A stretch of 64,000 bases of DNA from NCBI GenBank assembly GCA_913058185.1, contig CAJXQX010000010.1, positions 1 through 64,000 of the forward strand, given 5' to 3'. Source of the DNA: an uncultured Verrucomicrobiota bacterium. GTDB taxonomy: Bacteria > Verrucomicrobiota > Verrucomicrobiia > Opitutales > Opitutaceae. Position 1 is the first letter of the stretch. Each line of letters opens with the position of its first letter. The notes under the pieces are model-generated. The model was not told the DNA's origin. It searched no databases and worked only from the letters and a program-made list of their open reading frames with translations. This document shows positions 44,321 through 52,423 of the stretch, in pieces. Position numbers and translations under genes: made by a program.

Positions 44321-45595
44321 TTAGTCGCGCCCCGACAGAACGTCCTTTTCGTAGGTGGCCACCTCGGCCAACCAGTCGGCTCCGGCAGGGACGTCGGCGC
44401 GTTGGCAGAGTTCGTCCCAGACCGCTCCCCATGGCAGCGCGCGGGCGTGTTCCATGAGCGCAAGACGCTCGTGGCCCCGGCCGGCCTTCTCGGCGGCTTT
44501 GAGTTGAGCGGATGGATCGAGTAGGCCAGCCAGGATCGCTTGGCGGGTTGCTCGGGTGCCGATAACGTAGGCGCCGATTCGATTGATCGAGGCATCGAAG
44601 AAATCGAGTGCGATGTTGATGCGGTTCCACGCGTTGCCGCGGGCAATCTCGAGGAAGAAGTTACGCACCGCGTCATCGAGGGTGACTACGTGATCGCTGT
44701 CCCAACGCACCGGGCGACTGGTGTGAACGAGCAGGTTCTCGTGGAACTGGAGATGAGTGGAAACCTTGTCGGCCACCGACTCGGTCGGATGGAAATGACC
44801 GAGGTCAAGGCAGAGCATCAGGTTCCGGCTAAGCGCGTAGTTGGAGTAGAACTCCTGGGAACCAACAACGTATTCCTCGCTGCCCAAACCGAAGAGCTTG
44901 CCTTCGACGGCATCGACGCAGTGGGTGCGGTTGACCTTCGTGTCGGCGAAGATCGCATCGTAGGAGTCACGCAAACGTTGGCGCGGAGCGAACCGGTCCG
45001 CGGGCACGTCCTTCGCGCCGTCTGGGACCCAGTGATTGTTGATACAAGGGCTCTTAAGCTGTTTGCCGAAATGCGCGGAAATGCGACGGGATGCCTGCGC
45101 ATGATCGATCCAGAACTGGCGGATTTTTTTGTCGCGATGGGCTAACGTGTAGCCGTCGTTGGCGAGAGGGTGAGCGAAGTAGGTCGGGTTGAAGTCGAGC
45201 CCTACCTTCTCCGTTTTGGCCCAATCCAGCCAACGGTTGAAGTGACGCGGTTCGAGGGCATCCCGATCGACTACTTTCTTGCCCGTCTCGGCGTAGAAGG
45301 CGTGGAGGTTGAGACGCTGTTTGCCAGGGAGGAGATCCAGCACCTTCGAAAGATCGGACCGCATCTCATCGCCATTGCGAGCGCGTCCCGGGTAACCACC
45401 GGTAGACATGATACCACCACCATCAAGGCCTTCCCGAGGGGTCTCGAGGCCACGCACATCATCGGCCTGCCAAGAGTGCAGGGAGATAGGGATGGAGAGG
45501 GCTTTGCGAATCGCCTTATCGGTATCCACGCCAAAATCGGCGTAGTTATCACGGGCAAGTTTATAGGCAGCGGAAATGTTTTTGGAGGAAGGCAT
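44321..45595 (-). CDS. rhaA: L-rhamnose isomerase
   Basis: A 424-residue TIM-barrel isomerase converting L-rhamnose to L-rhamnulose with Mn2+. It matches the E. coli RhaA class: ISLHSWQADDVRGLE near residue 37, GGGIMSTGGYPGRA, GLDFNPTYFAHPLA, INNHWVPDGAKD, GSQEFYSNYALSRN, CLDLGHFHPTE and DSDHVVTLDD. It lies 139 bases after rhaB on the same strand, with a hairpin and repeats in between. Together they convert rhamnose to L-rhamnulose 1-phosphate; no aldolase gene (rhaD) is in the window. Confidence 0.95.
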   Translation of the reverse strand: MPSSKNISAAYKLARDNYADFGVDTDKAIRKALSIPISLHSWQADDVRGLETPREGLDGGGIMSTGGYPGRARNGDEMRSDLSKVLDLLPGKQRLNLHAFYAETGKKVVDRDALEPRHFNRWLDWAKTEKVGLDFNPTYFAHPLANDGYTLAHRDKKIRQFWIDHAQASRRISAHFGKQLKSPCINNHWVPDGAKDVPADRFAPRQRLRDSYDAIFADTKVNRTHCVDAVEGKLFGLGSEEYVVGSQEFYSNYALSRNLMLCLDLGHFHPTESVADKVSTHLQFHENLLVHTSRPVRWDSDHVVTLDDAVRNFFLEIARGNAWNRINIALDFFDASINRIGAYVIGTRATRQAILAGLLDPSAQLKAAEKAGRGHERLALMEHARALPWGAVWDELCQRADVPAGADWLAEVATYEKDVLSGRD

Positions 45596-45657
45596 GGCGG
45601 AATTTACGAATTACAATTTACGAAGTTGGATTTGTTGAGAGGCAGAGACCCGGGTTG

Positions 45658-45757
45658 AAAGAACGAGAACGAGGAGAGAGGGGCTGTAGCCGGTCGTGCC
45701 AGTCTTCTTGTTACTTGATACTTGGAACTTCGTATCAGCCCGTTCCGGGCTGATACG
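45658..45757. repeat. Composite 3'-flank: GAACGAG repeat, CTTGTTACTTGATAC repeat and hairpin
   Basis: A GAACGAGAACGAG string (45658-45680) is followed by CTTGTTACTTGATACTTGG (from 45707). GTATCAGCCCG/CGGGCTGATAC then form a perfect 11-bp hairpin at 45733-45757 around a three-base loop. The rhaB stop codon (45735-45737) lies inside the hairpin stem, which may terminate or protect the rhaB mRNA. Confidence 0.65.
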
Positions 45758-47180
45758 TTTTGGATTTCAGTTGTTTCGTGAGATGGCGGCGAAATTCGGG
45801 GAGGTCTTTTACGGCTTTCAGGGCGATGAGTTGATTCGCCATGTTACCAACCGCGGACCCTTCGAGTTGGCAGGATAGCACGGGAAGTCCGGCGGCATTA
45901 GCAGTGGCTTGGCAGAGCAAGGCGTTTTGGGCGCCACCGCCCACCATGATGATGCGTTTGAAGGTGCGGCCCGAGAGCTTGGTCAGGTTTGCGATCACAT
46001 CGGCATGGCCTTGGCCGAGTGAATCACAGATCAACCGGGTGTAGGCTGCCAGATCACGCGGCAGTTTGAGTCGACGGCGTTTGAGTTGCTGGTCGATCGC
46101 CCGGCGCATGGAGGTCGGGTTGCCGAAAGCGGAATCGGTGACGTCGAGCAGATGTTCGGAGGCGGGAAGGGCACGGGCGGCGTTGATGAGTTTGGTCCAC
46201 TCGGCTGCCTTTTGCGGGCGAGCTTTGAATTCTTTCAGCGTCTCTTCGAGCAACCAAAGACCGATCACGTTGACGAGCGGGCGGTAGTCACCACGACCGG
46301 TTTGGTCGTTGGCCACGCGGGCGGCGATGGCACCGTCGTTGAGCAGGGGACGGTCGTTTTCCATGCCGACGAGTGACCAGGTGCCTGAGCTGAGCAAGAT
46401 GTCGGTGCCGTCGGCCGCGGCTGGAATCGCATCATAGGCACAGGTCGTATCGTGTCCGGGGACGGCGATGACCCGCGTGCGTTTTAGCGCCGGCATATCA
46501 CGAACGCGGCCCAGGCCGGTGCCGCTGGTCAGCGGTGGGGTGAACCATCCGGCGGGCACGCCAAAGTGTTTCAGGGTTGAGCGAGACCAACCTCCCGTTT
46601 TCACGTTTAGTAATTGGGCGGTGCCGGCGATCGATTGCCCGTTGGTCATTTTCCCACTCAGCAGGAAATTAAAATAGTCGGGGAGAAACAGGCAGCGTTT
46701 GGCGATGGTCGTGATGGCGGGATGCGTCGCGACGGTTTCGGCCAGTTGGAGGGAACTGTTCAGGAATATCGCCGGGATGCCGGTCGCGCGATAGATCTTA
46801 CGGAGTATTTTGGGATCGGCGACTAGGGAGCTCAGTCCGGCCTGCGTGCGGTCATCGCGGTAGGCGTGGGTCGGGTAGACGGCGCGGCCTGTTTGGTCTA
46901 CGAGCACGTAATCCACGCCCCAGGTATCAACCCCCACGCTGGCTAGAATATCGCCCTCGGGTAGGCTTTTGGCCGCGAGATCGAGACCTTGCTGGACCTG
47001 TTCCCAAAGTCCGGCGATATCCCAATAGGCGTTGTCTCCGACTTGACGGACCGCGTTGGGGAAGCGGTGGACCTCCTTGAGCTCGAGTCGATGGTGGGAC
47101 CACGTGCCAACCATGACGCGACCGGAAGTCGCGCCGAGGTCGACGGCAGCACAGTGAACAGAAGTTGATTTGCGGGGCAT
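45735..47180 (-). CDS. rhaB: Rhamnulokinase
   Basis: A 481-residue FGGY-family sugar kinase phosphorylating L-rhamnulose at C1. AVDLGATSGRVMVG is the N-terminal phosphate motif, VGVDTWGVDYVLVDQ carries the catalytic Asp region, AVPGHDTTCAYDAIPA is typical of rhamnulokinases, and MVGGGAQNALLCQATANA is the adenosine motif. The stop lies within a hairpin. Upstream is an AT-rich 112-base spacer that probably contains its promoter. Confidence 0.94.
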   Translation of the reverse strand: MPRKSTSVHCAAVDLGATSGRVMVGTWSHHRLELKEVHRFPNAVRQVGDNAYWDIAGLWEQVQQGLDLAAKSLPEGDILASVGVDTWGVDYVLVDQTGRAVYPTHAYRDDRTQAGLSSLVADPKILRKIYRATGIPAIFLNSSLQLAETVATHPAITTIAKRCLFLPDYFNFLLSGKMTNGQSIAGTAQLLNVKTGGWSRSTLKHFGVPAGWFTPPLTSGTGLGRVRDMPALKRTRVIAVPGHDTTCAYDAIPAAADGTDILLSSGTWSLVGMENDRPLLNDGAIAARVANDQTGRGDYRPLVNVIGLWLLEETLKEFKARPQKAAEWTKLINAARALPASEHLLDVTDSAFGNPTSMRRAIDQQLKRRRLKLPRDLAAYTRLICDSLGQGHADVIANLTKLSGRTFKRIIMVGGGAQNALLCQATANAAGLPVLSCQLEGSAVGNMANQLIALKAVKDLPEFRRHLTKQLKSKTYQPGTG

Positions 47181-47292
47181 GGGGCGGGGAATTAAAGTGA
47201 ACTTAAGAAATTAACGTATTTGGGCAGAAAATTGAATAGTCATTGTGACTCAAAACATATAAAAAATGACACAACATTATGTGGTCCGTTGG
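47181..47292 (-). promoter_or_regulatory. AT-rich upstream region of rhaB with small palindromes
   Basis: This spacer is much more AT-rich than its surroundings. It contains AGTCATTGTGACT (47238-47250, perfect 5-bp arms), which could be an operator half-site pair. TTATATG-like sequence nearby on the minus strand could serve as a -10. No regulator of rhamnose genes is in the window, so this is a suggestion only. Confidence 0.35.
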
Positions 47293-48150
47293 TCAGCCCG
47301 AAAACGCTACGGTGGAGAGGCCGATGGAGCCGAGGCGAAAGCGAAAAAGGCTGCCGGTCAAGGGGTAGCGCACCTGATCGTCATCATTCATAGATTGAGC
47401 TGCCGTGGTAATGTATAAATCGCCTAAATCTTCGCCCCCAAACCAGCAGGCGGTGGGTTGCAGGGCGGGGACGGGAATGGTGGCGAGTGTAGCCCCCGTC
47501 TCCCGATCAAATCCCACCACCTGGGCACCACCGTAGAACGCGATCCAGAGCGTGCCGTCGCGATCGATCGTCATGCCATCGGGAAGCCCGGGAAGTTGTT
47601 CGGTGCTGAAGGCAAGCCGTCGATTCGTGATCGCGCCGGTCTCAGCGTTGGTGTCGAAGACGTCCACCCGCCGAAGCTTGGAATCGATGTAGTAGAACTT
47701 ATCCTCCCACCACGTCAGGCCGTTGGAGATCGTGACGTCGGTCAGGAGTCGTTCCCAGCGCAAGTTCGGGTCGAGTCGGAAGAATGCGGCGTGTCCGTCC
47801 ATATCGATGGTGCCGGCAAAAAACCGGCCGGAAGGATCGCACTTACCGTCGTTGAAACGGCCGTTCATCATGGTGGCCAGCGGCGAATCGAGATCGTCCC
47901 GTTGGCCGGTCACCGGATCAAAAAAGAAGAACCCAGTATCGCCAGCGATGAGCCAACCGCCCGAGCTGCGGGGGACGATCGTGCCTAATTGACCGCCGGG
48001 TTTCCACGAGGATTTGTCGCCGGTTGCCGGATCGAAGGACAGGAGGTCACCACCTGAGATGTCGACCCACCACAGTTTTCCCTCGTGCCAGATAGGACCC
48101 TCGCCGAGGGCGGATTCACGCTGCCAAACCAGATCGACGGAAACACTCAT
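47293..48150 (-). CDS. SMP-30/gluconolactonase family lactonase
   Basis: A 285-residue six-bladed beta-propeller hydrolase of the SMP-30/regucalcin family. Metal ligands are visible in ESALGEGPIWH (Glu), TISNGLTWWEDK (Asn) and LPDGMTIDRDGTLWIAFYGG (Asp). MNGRFNDGKCDPSGRFFAGT is a family signature. Such enzymes open sugar lactones. The start MSVSVDLVWQ is used, because 27 upstream codons are non-conserved. It lies upstream of rhaB on the same strand, so it may act on a rhamnose- or other sugar-derived lactone. Confidence 0.9.
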   Translation of the reverse strand: MSVSVDLVWQRESALGEGPIWHEGKLWWVDISGGDLLSFDPATGDKSSWKPGGQLGTIVPRSSGGWLIAGDTGFFFFDPVTGQRDDLDSPLATMMNGRFNDGKCDPSGRFFAGTIDMDGHAAFFRLDPNLRWERLLTDVTISNGLTWWEDKFYYIDSKLRRVDVFDTNAETGAITNRRLAFSTEQLPGLPDGMTIDRDGTLWIAFYGGAQVVGFDRETGATLATIPVPALQPTACWFGGEDLGDLYITTAAQSMNDDDQVRYPLTGSLFRFRLGSIGLSTVAFSG

Positions 48151-48289
48151 AGGGAGGAATCCAAACCGAGCCCGGTCAAGGCGTCGAGAATGTTGGCGAG
48201 AGGTTGGGTGGATGCGAACTACGCTGGACAACGCCTCCGTGAATTCGTGTGCTCGCTTCGCACCGCCTTAACTCATTTGAATACTCCCC

Positions 48290-49378
48290 ATGGCCTCCAA
48301 AACCGGATTCGATTACGCTCCTAAAGCAGCTCACACCAAGAAAGTCGTGCAACCCGGCGAATTTAAGTTCGCCGCCGCCTTCCTCGATCACGGTCACATT
48401 TTTGGCCAATGCAACGGACTGATTGAAGCCGGCGCGGAGCTGGCGAGCGTCTATGACCCCGATCCGGAGAAGGTCGCCAAGTTTTTGGAGAGCCACCCCG
48501 GCACCCCGGTTGCGGAATCATTCGAGGCGGTGCTCGCCGACCCGGACATCAAACTCGTTGCCGCGGCGGCGATCCCGAACGAGCGGGCGGCCATCGGCAT
48601 CCGGACCATGGAAGCGGGCAAGGACTACTTTACGGATAAATGCCCGTTCACGTCCCTCGAGCAGCTGGAGGAGGTGCGAACCAAAGTCGCCGAGACCGGT
48701 AGGCGTTACATGGTGTATTTCAGCGAACGGCTGCACGTGGAATCAGCGGTCATGGCGACGAAACTCATCCAAGACGGTGCCGTCGGCGATGTCGTGCAGG
48801 TCATGAATCTCGCGCCGCATCGGCTATCCAAAGAAAGCCGACCGGATTGGTTCTGGGACAAAGCGCGCTATGGGGGAATCATCACGGACATCGGATCGCA
48901 TCAATGTGATCAACTCTTGGTTTTAACCGGATCGAACGACGCCACGATCAACTTCGCCCGGGCGGCCAATTTCGCCAGCCCCGAGCATCCCGGCTTCGAG
49001 GATTTCGGCGAAGTGTCCTACACCATGAGCAGTGGTGCTTCGGGTTACTATCGCTTGGATTGGTTTACTCCCGACGCCTCACCCGTTTGGGGAGATGGCC
49101 GGACATTTGTGGTCGGCACCAAAGGCACGTTGGAGATCCGCAAGTATTGGGATCCCCTCCAACCCAACGAACCTCGTGATCGTATCTATCTCGTGAATGG
49201 GGAAGACCAACAACTCATCGAATGTGCCGACAAAGTAGGGTTCCCGTTCTTCGGCGAAATGATCTTCGACCTGATCAATGGCACGGACAAAGCAATGACC
49301 CAGGCACACATTTTTAAGTCCGCTGAAATTTCGCTCAAAGCCCAGCTGATGGCCGACGCAGCGAGGCTGGGAGGCTGA
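48290..49378 (+). CDS. Gfo/Idh/MocA family oxidoreductase
   Basis: A 362-residue NAD(P)-dependent oxidoreductase. The dinucleotide-binding segment is FKFAAAFLDHGHIFGQCNGL rather than the usual GxGxxG, and the EKP motif appears as DKCPF near residue 118, so it is an outlying family member. The substrate domain contains YGGIITDIGSHQCDQLL (the GGGxxxDxGxHxxD equivalent) and the TKGTLEIRKYW strand. It is divergent from the lactonase gene. A near-copy of its last 23 codons lies about 360 bases downstream. Confidence 0.86.
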   Translation: MASKTGFDYAPKAAHTKKVVQPGEFKFAAAFLDHGHIFGQCNGLIEAGAELASVYDPDPEKVAKFLESHPGTPVAESFEAVLADPDIKLVAAAAIPNERAAIGIRTMEAGKDYFTDKCPFTSLEQLEEVRTKVAETGRRYMVYFSERLHVESAVMATKLIQDGAVGDVVQVMNLAPHRLSKESRPDWFWDKARYGGIITDIGSHQCDQLLVLTGSNDATINFARAANFASPEHPGFEDFGEVSYTMSSGASGYYRLDWFTPDASPVWGDGRTFVVGTKGTLEIRKYWDPLQPNEPRDRIYLVNGEDQQLIECADKVGFPFFGEMIFDLINGTDKAMTQAHIFKSAEISLKAQLMADAARLGG

Positions 49379-49735
49379 GAGGCTGACAGTTTTTTTGCCC
49401 ACTAAACACACGAAAAATACGAAAGCGGTGGGGCAGGTGGCTGAGGGTAAGGTGGTTTGGACACAGAGATCGCACTGAGAGCACTGAGAAGGGGAAGGTA
49501 GGGCGTGATCGCCGAGAGCGCCTGCGGTGGATGGAGGGAGGGACTGGCTCCGTCCGGTCCGCGGTGGTGGGTTCGTTGGTAGCAGCGGACGACACAGAGG
49601 TCATCCCCCCCAAGGAGATAAGATGAAACGGCGCTCTCGGATGTGACCGCCCTATTCCCATTCGGCGCGGAAACACATCTTCAAGTCCGTTGAAATCTTG
49701 CTCAAGGCTCAAGCGGTGGTCGACGCGGCGCGGAT
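49379..49735. other. 357-base intergenic region with repeats and a gene remnant
   Basis: It contains short simple-repeat strings (ACACACGAAAAATACGAAA at about 49404-49422; ACACAGAGATCGCACTGAGA at about 49460), a GTAGGGCG pair (49498-49655) and the Gfo/Idh tail remnant. No intact gene is seen. Confidence 0.55.
49498..49655. repeat. GTAGGGCG inverted-repeat pair (long form)
   Basis: GTAGGGCGTGATCGCCGAGA (left) and GCGCTCTCGGATGTGACCGC followed by CCTAT (right, inverted) bound about 105 bases. The interior also holds a GGACTGGCTCCGTCC hairpin. Same end sequence as at 34734 and 41991. Confidence 0.55.
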
Positions 49736-49739
49736 TTAG
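49662..49739 (+). pseudogene. Remnant of a Gfo/Idh gene 3' end
   Basis: The reading frame KHIFKSVEILLKAQAVVD then AARI and stop repeats, with changes, the end of the complete gene at 48290-49378 (HIFKSAEISLKAQLMADAAR). No start or upstream domain remains. It is most simply the leftover of a tandem duplicate, or a second Gfo/Idh gene deleted down to its tail, with repeat DNA in between. Its stop overlaps that of the convergent small lipoprotein. Confidence 0.75.
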
Positions 49740-49891
49740 TCTTTCTGAAATTTCTGTGCGCCGCGATACTGGCGGTCAGCCTTAGCTTCCTGGTCGCTGC
49801 TGTGAGGATTTTCTTTGATGATCGGCGTGCCGCATCCGCTTAGAAAAATACCGATGATCGCGACGAGGGGTAAGGTGATCTTCTTTTTCAT
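49736..49891 (-). CDS. Small lipoprotein, 51 residues
   Basis: MKKKITLPLVAIIGIFLSGC is a clear signal peptide with lipobox LSGC (Cys20), followed by only about 30 polar residues (GTPIIKENPHSSDQEAKADR and on). The start is set at MKKK because the longer frame begins inside the neighbouring oxidoreductase gene. Its function is unknown; small entericidin-like lipoproteins have a similar layout, but no family is claimed. It follows the oxidoreductase by 20 bases. Confidence 0.7.
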   Translation of the reverse strand: MKKKITLPLVAIIGIFLSGCGTPIIKENPHSSDQEAKADRQYRGAQKFQKD

Positions 49892-49911
49892 AGCGGGAAT
49901 CCTCTCAGGTG

Positions 49912-52230
49912 CTAGGAATGCGGAGCGACTGTGATTACGATGGATTTTGACGTCGGGGTGCGGCTGATGTTGGCCGTGGCGTGGATGGGCACGAGCACGT
50001 TGGCCTCGGGGTAATAGGCTGCGGCACAACCTTTCGGGGTGTCGTAAGGGATCACGAGGAACAAGTCCGCGGTGCGCGTTTCTCCGTGGAAGTGGCTGGT
50101 GATGTCGACCGGTTGTTCATCCTTCAGTCCGCGATCAGTCATGTCTTCGCGGTTCATGAAAATCACGCGGCGCTCATTGGTGATACCGCGGTAACGGTCG
50201 TTGTTGCCGTAGATCGTGGTGTTGAACTGGTCGTGGCTGCGAAAGGTTTGGAGTAGCATCTGACCAGACTCGAGCACGAGCGGGTTCAGCGCGTTGCTGG
50301 TGAATTCGGCTTTGCCGGTCTCGGTCGCCCATCGGCGTTCCTTTACGCCATTGGGCAGGTAGAAACCGCCGGGCTGGTGAATGCGCACGTTAAATTTTTC
50401 GAAGCCTGGCAACACGCGTTCGATCCGTTCGCGGATGAGACTGTAGTCTTGAGCGAACTCGAGCCACGGGGCGGTGGAGCGTTTGCCGAGAGCGACGTGG
50501 GCAACGCCGCAAACGATGGCGACTTCGCTGCGTAAATCGGGTGAGGCGGGAGTGAGCTTACCTTCGGAGCTGTGCACCACGCCCATCGAGTTTTCGACGG
50601 TGACAAATTGAGCACGGTCGTTTTTCAGGTCACGTTCGGTGCGCCCTAAACAAGGGAGGATGAGGGCCCGACGTCCCGTCACGAGATGGCCTCGGTTAAG
50701 TTTGGTTGAGACCTGCACCGTCAATGCGCATTTGCGCAACGCGGCCGCCGTAAAATGAGTGTCGGGCGAGGCGGACAAGAAATTGCCTCCCAGGGCAAAA
50801 AACACCCGAGCCTTGTTCTCGTGCATCGCTTCGATCGCTTCAACCGTGTCGTAGCCGTCAGCCCGCGGCGCCGTGAAGGCGAATTCGGCCTCGAGCTGAT
50901 CGAGGAAAGCAGGGGGCGGGCGTTCCCAAATCCCCATGGTGCGGTCGCCTTGCACATTGCTGTGCCCCCGCACGGGACACAGTCCGCTGCCAGGTCGCCC
51001 GAGCTTGCCGGTGATCAAATGCAGGTTCACGAGTTCGCGGATGGTCTCCACCGAGTTGTGATGTTGGGTGAGGCCCATGGCCCAACAGGTGATGCACTCC
51101 TTTGCCGAAATAAATACGTCTGCGGCGGCGCGAATCTTTGCTTCGGTGAGTCCTGATTGGCTGGTGAGATCGGACCACGCTACTTGATCTAAATCGGTGA
51201 CCATCTGCTCGAATCCGATGGTGTGTTCGGCAATGAAGGTCTGATCGACCACCGTGCCAGGCTTCGCGGCCTCAGCCTCCAAAACACACTTCAGCATTCC
51301 TTTAACAAAAGGCAGATCCCCGTTGAGTCGGACCGGCACATGCAGCGACTGCAGGGGAGTCGCTTTGCCGATGATCCCCGAAATTTTCTGGGGATGAGCA
51401 AACGCCTTGAGCCCGGTTTCGAGTAAGGGGTTTACGGATACGATACGTCCACCGTTGAGCACGGTCTGCTCCATTGAGGTGAGCATGCGGGGATGATTGG
51501 TGCCCGGGTTTTGACCGATGACCATGAGGCAATCGGTGTGCTCGATCTCTTCCAAGGTCACGGTGCCTTTGCCGATACCGATGGTCTGCTTTAGCGCTGA
51601 GCCACTCGACTCGTGGCACATGTTGGAACAGTCGGGCAGGTTGTTGGTGCCGAACTGGCGCACGAAAAGTTGGTAGAGGAAGGCGGCTTCGTTGCTCGCC
51701 CGACCGGACGTGTAGAAGATGGCTTCGTGTGGAGTGGAGCAGGCGTTGAGGTCCTCGGCCACGAGTTTGAACGCTTCGTCCCAACCGATGGGGCGGTAGT
51801 GGGAGGCATCGGCATCCAATACCATAGGTTCAGTGAGGCGACCTGCGTCGTTGAGGTCGAAGTCGGTAAAGTCCGCCAATTCCTGAATGGAGTGTCGGGC
51901 AAAGAACTCCCGGTCGGCGCGTTTCTTGGTGATTTCAGTGGCGATGGCCTTGGCGCCATTTTCGCAAAATTCGAAACTCGATCGTTTGCCATCGGGATCG
52001 GGCCAGGCGCAGCTGGGGCAATCGAAGCCACCTTTTTGGTTAGCCCGCAATAGAGCAGATGTGCCACGCGCCAGTCCTGCCTGAGCTTGGATGTGCTTCA
52101 TCGAGCTCAGCACGGCAGTCGTCCCGACCGCGGTCTCGGACGGAGCCCCGCGTTTCAACTTGCCCAGGCGCCGAGGCGGCTCGGCGTCGGGGAGTAGCTG
52201 GGTAGTAGGATCGGGATTCTCAGCGGACAT
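49912..52230 (-). CDS. FdhF/YdeP-family molybdopterin oxidoreductase
   Basis: A 772-residue cytosolic molybdopterin oxidoreductase of the FdhA-like/YdeP family. Near the N-terminus, GGFDCPSCAWPDPDG (Cys71, Cys74) with Cys89 is an incomplete version of the four-cysteine iron-sulfur site, typical for this family. Cys205 in SNMCHESSGSAL is the probable molybdenum ligand in place of selenocysteine. QNPGTNHPRM, GRPGSGLCPVRGHSNVQGD and the C-terminal molybdopterin dinucleotide domain are present. The physiological reaction is unproven; formate oxidation is possible. mobA and fdhD in the same window would supply and sulfurate its cofactor. Confidence 0.9.
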   Translation of the reverse strand: MSAENPDPTTQLLPDAEPPRRLGKLKRGAPSETAVGTTAVLSSMKHIQAQAGLARGTSALLRANQKGGFDCPSCAWPDPDGKRSSFEFCENGAKAIATEITKKRADREFFARHSIQELADFTDFDLNDAGRLTEPMVLDADASHYRPIGWDEAFKLVAEDLNACSTPHEAIFYTSGRASNEAAFLYQLFVRQFGTNNLPDCSNMCHESSGSALKQTIGIGKGTVTLEEIEHTDCLMVIGQNPGTNHPRMLTSMEQTVLNGGRIVSVNPLLETGLKAFAHPQKISGIIGKATPLQSLHVPVRLNGDLPFVKGMLKCVLEAEAAKPGTVVDQTFIAEHTIGFEQMVTDLDQVAWSDLTSQSGLTEAKIRAAADVFISAKECITCWAMGLTQHHNSVETIRELVNLHLITGKLGRPGSGLCPVRGHSNVQGDRTMGIWERPPPAFLDQLEAEFAFTAPRADGYDTVEAIEAMHENKARVFFALGGNFLSASPDTHFTAAALRKCALTVQVSTKLNRGHLVTGRRALILPCLGRTERDLKNDRAQFVTVENSMGVVHSSEGKLTPASPDLRSEVAIVCGVAHVALGKRSTAPWLEFAQDYSLIRERIERVLPGFEKFNVRIHQPGGFYLPNGVKERRWATETGKAEFTSNALNPLVLESGQMLLQTFRSHDQFNTTIYGNNDRYRGITNERRVIFMNREDMTDRGLKDEQPVDITSHFHGETRTADLFLVIPYDTPKGCAAAYYPEANVLVPIHATANISRTPTSKSIVITVAPHS

Positions 52231-52242
52231 GAGGCAGAATGG

Positions 52243-52413
52243 TTTTTAACCACAGATTACACGGATTAACACAGATCAGGATGAGTAGAGTAAAGCACTC
52301 AGCTGGATTGAGATCAGTGTCTATCAGTGGTTGAAGAATAGCCTCCAGCTAGACTTGGGGCAGTGTGGAGTCGGAACTAAATCTGAGTATATCTGTGCAA
52401 TCTTTGGTTTAAA
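52243..52413. repeat. AACCACAGATTACACGG-type element with imperfect terminal repeats
   Basis: AACCACAGATTACACGGATT begins the left end (about 52248-52276). The right end (ATCTGTGCAATCTTTGGTTT, about 52391-52410) is its imperfect reverse complement. The interior (AGATCAGTGTCTATCAGTGG) is a related word. Elements of this style are widespread between genes of Verrucomicrobiota and other phyla. It separates the oxidoreductase from the TIM-barrel gene. Confidence 0.6.
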
Positions 52414-52423
52414 CAGCGCCCTA

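Noticed and set aside
49736-50029. 97-residue version of the small lipoprotein
   Set aside because: The extra 46 N-terminal residues are antisense-like Arg/His/Pro-rich sequence inside the neighbouring oxidoreductase gene; the MKKK start gives a proper lipoprotein signal.
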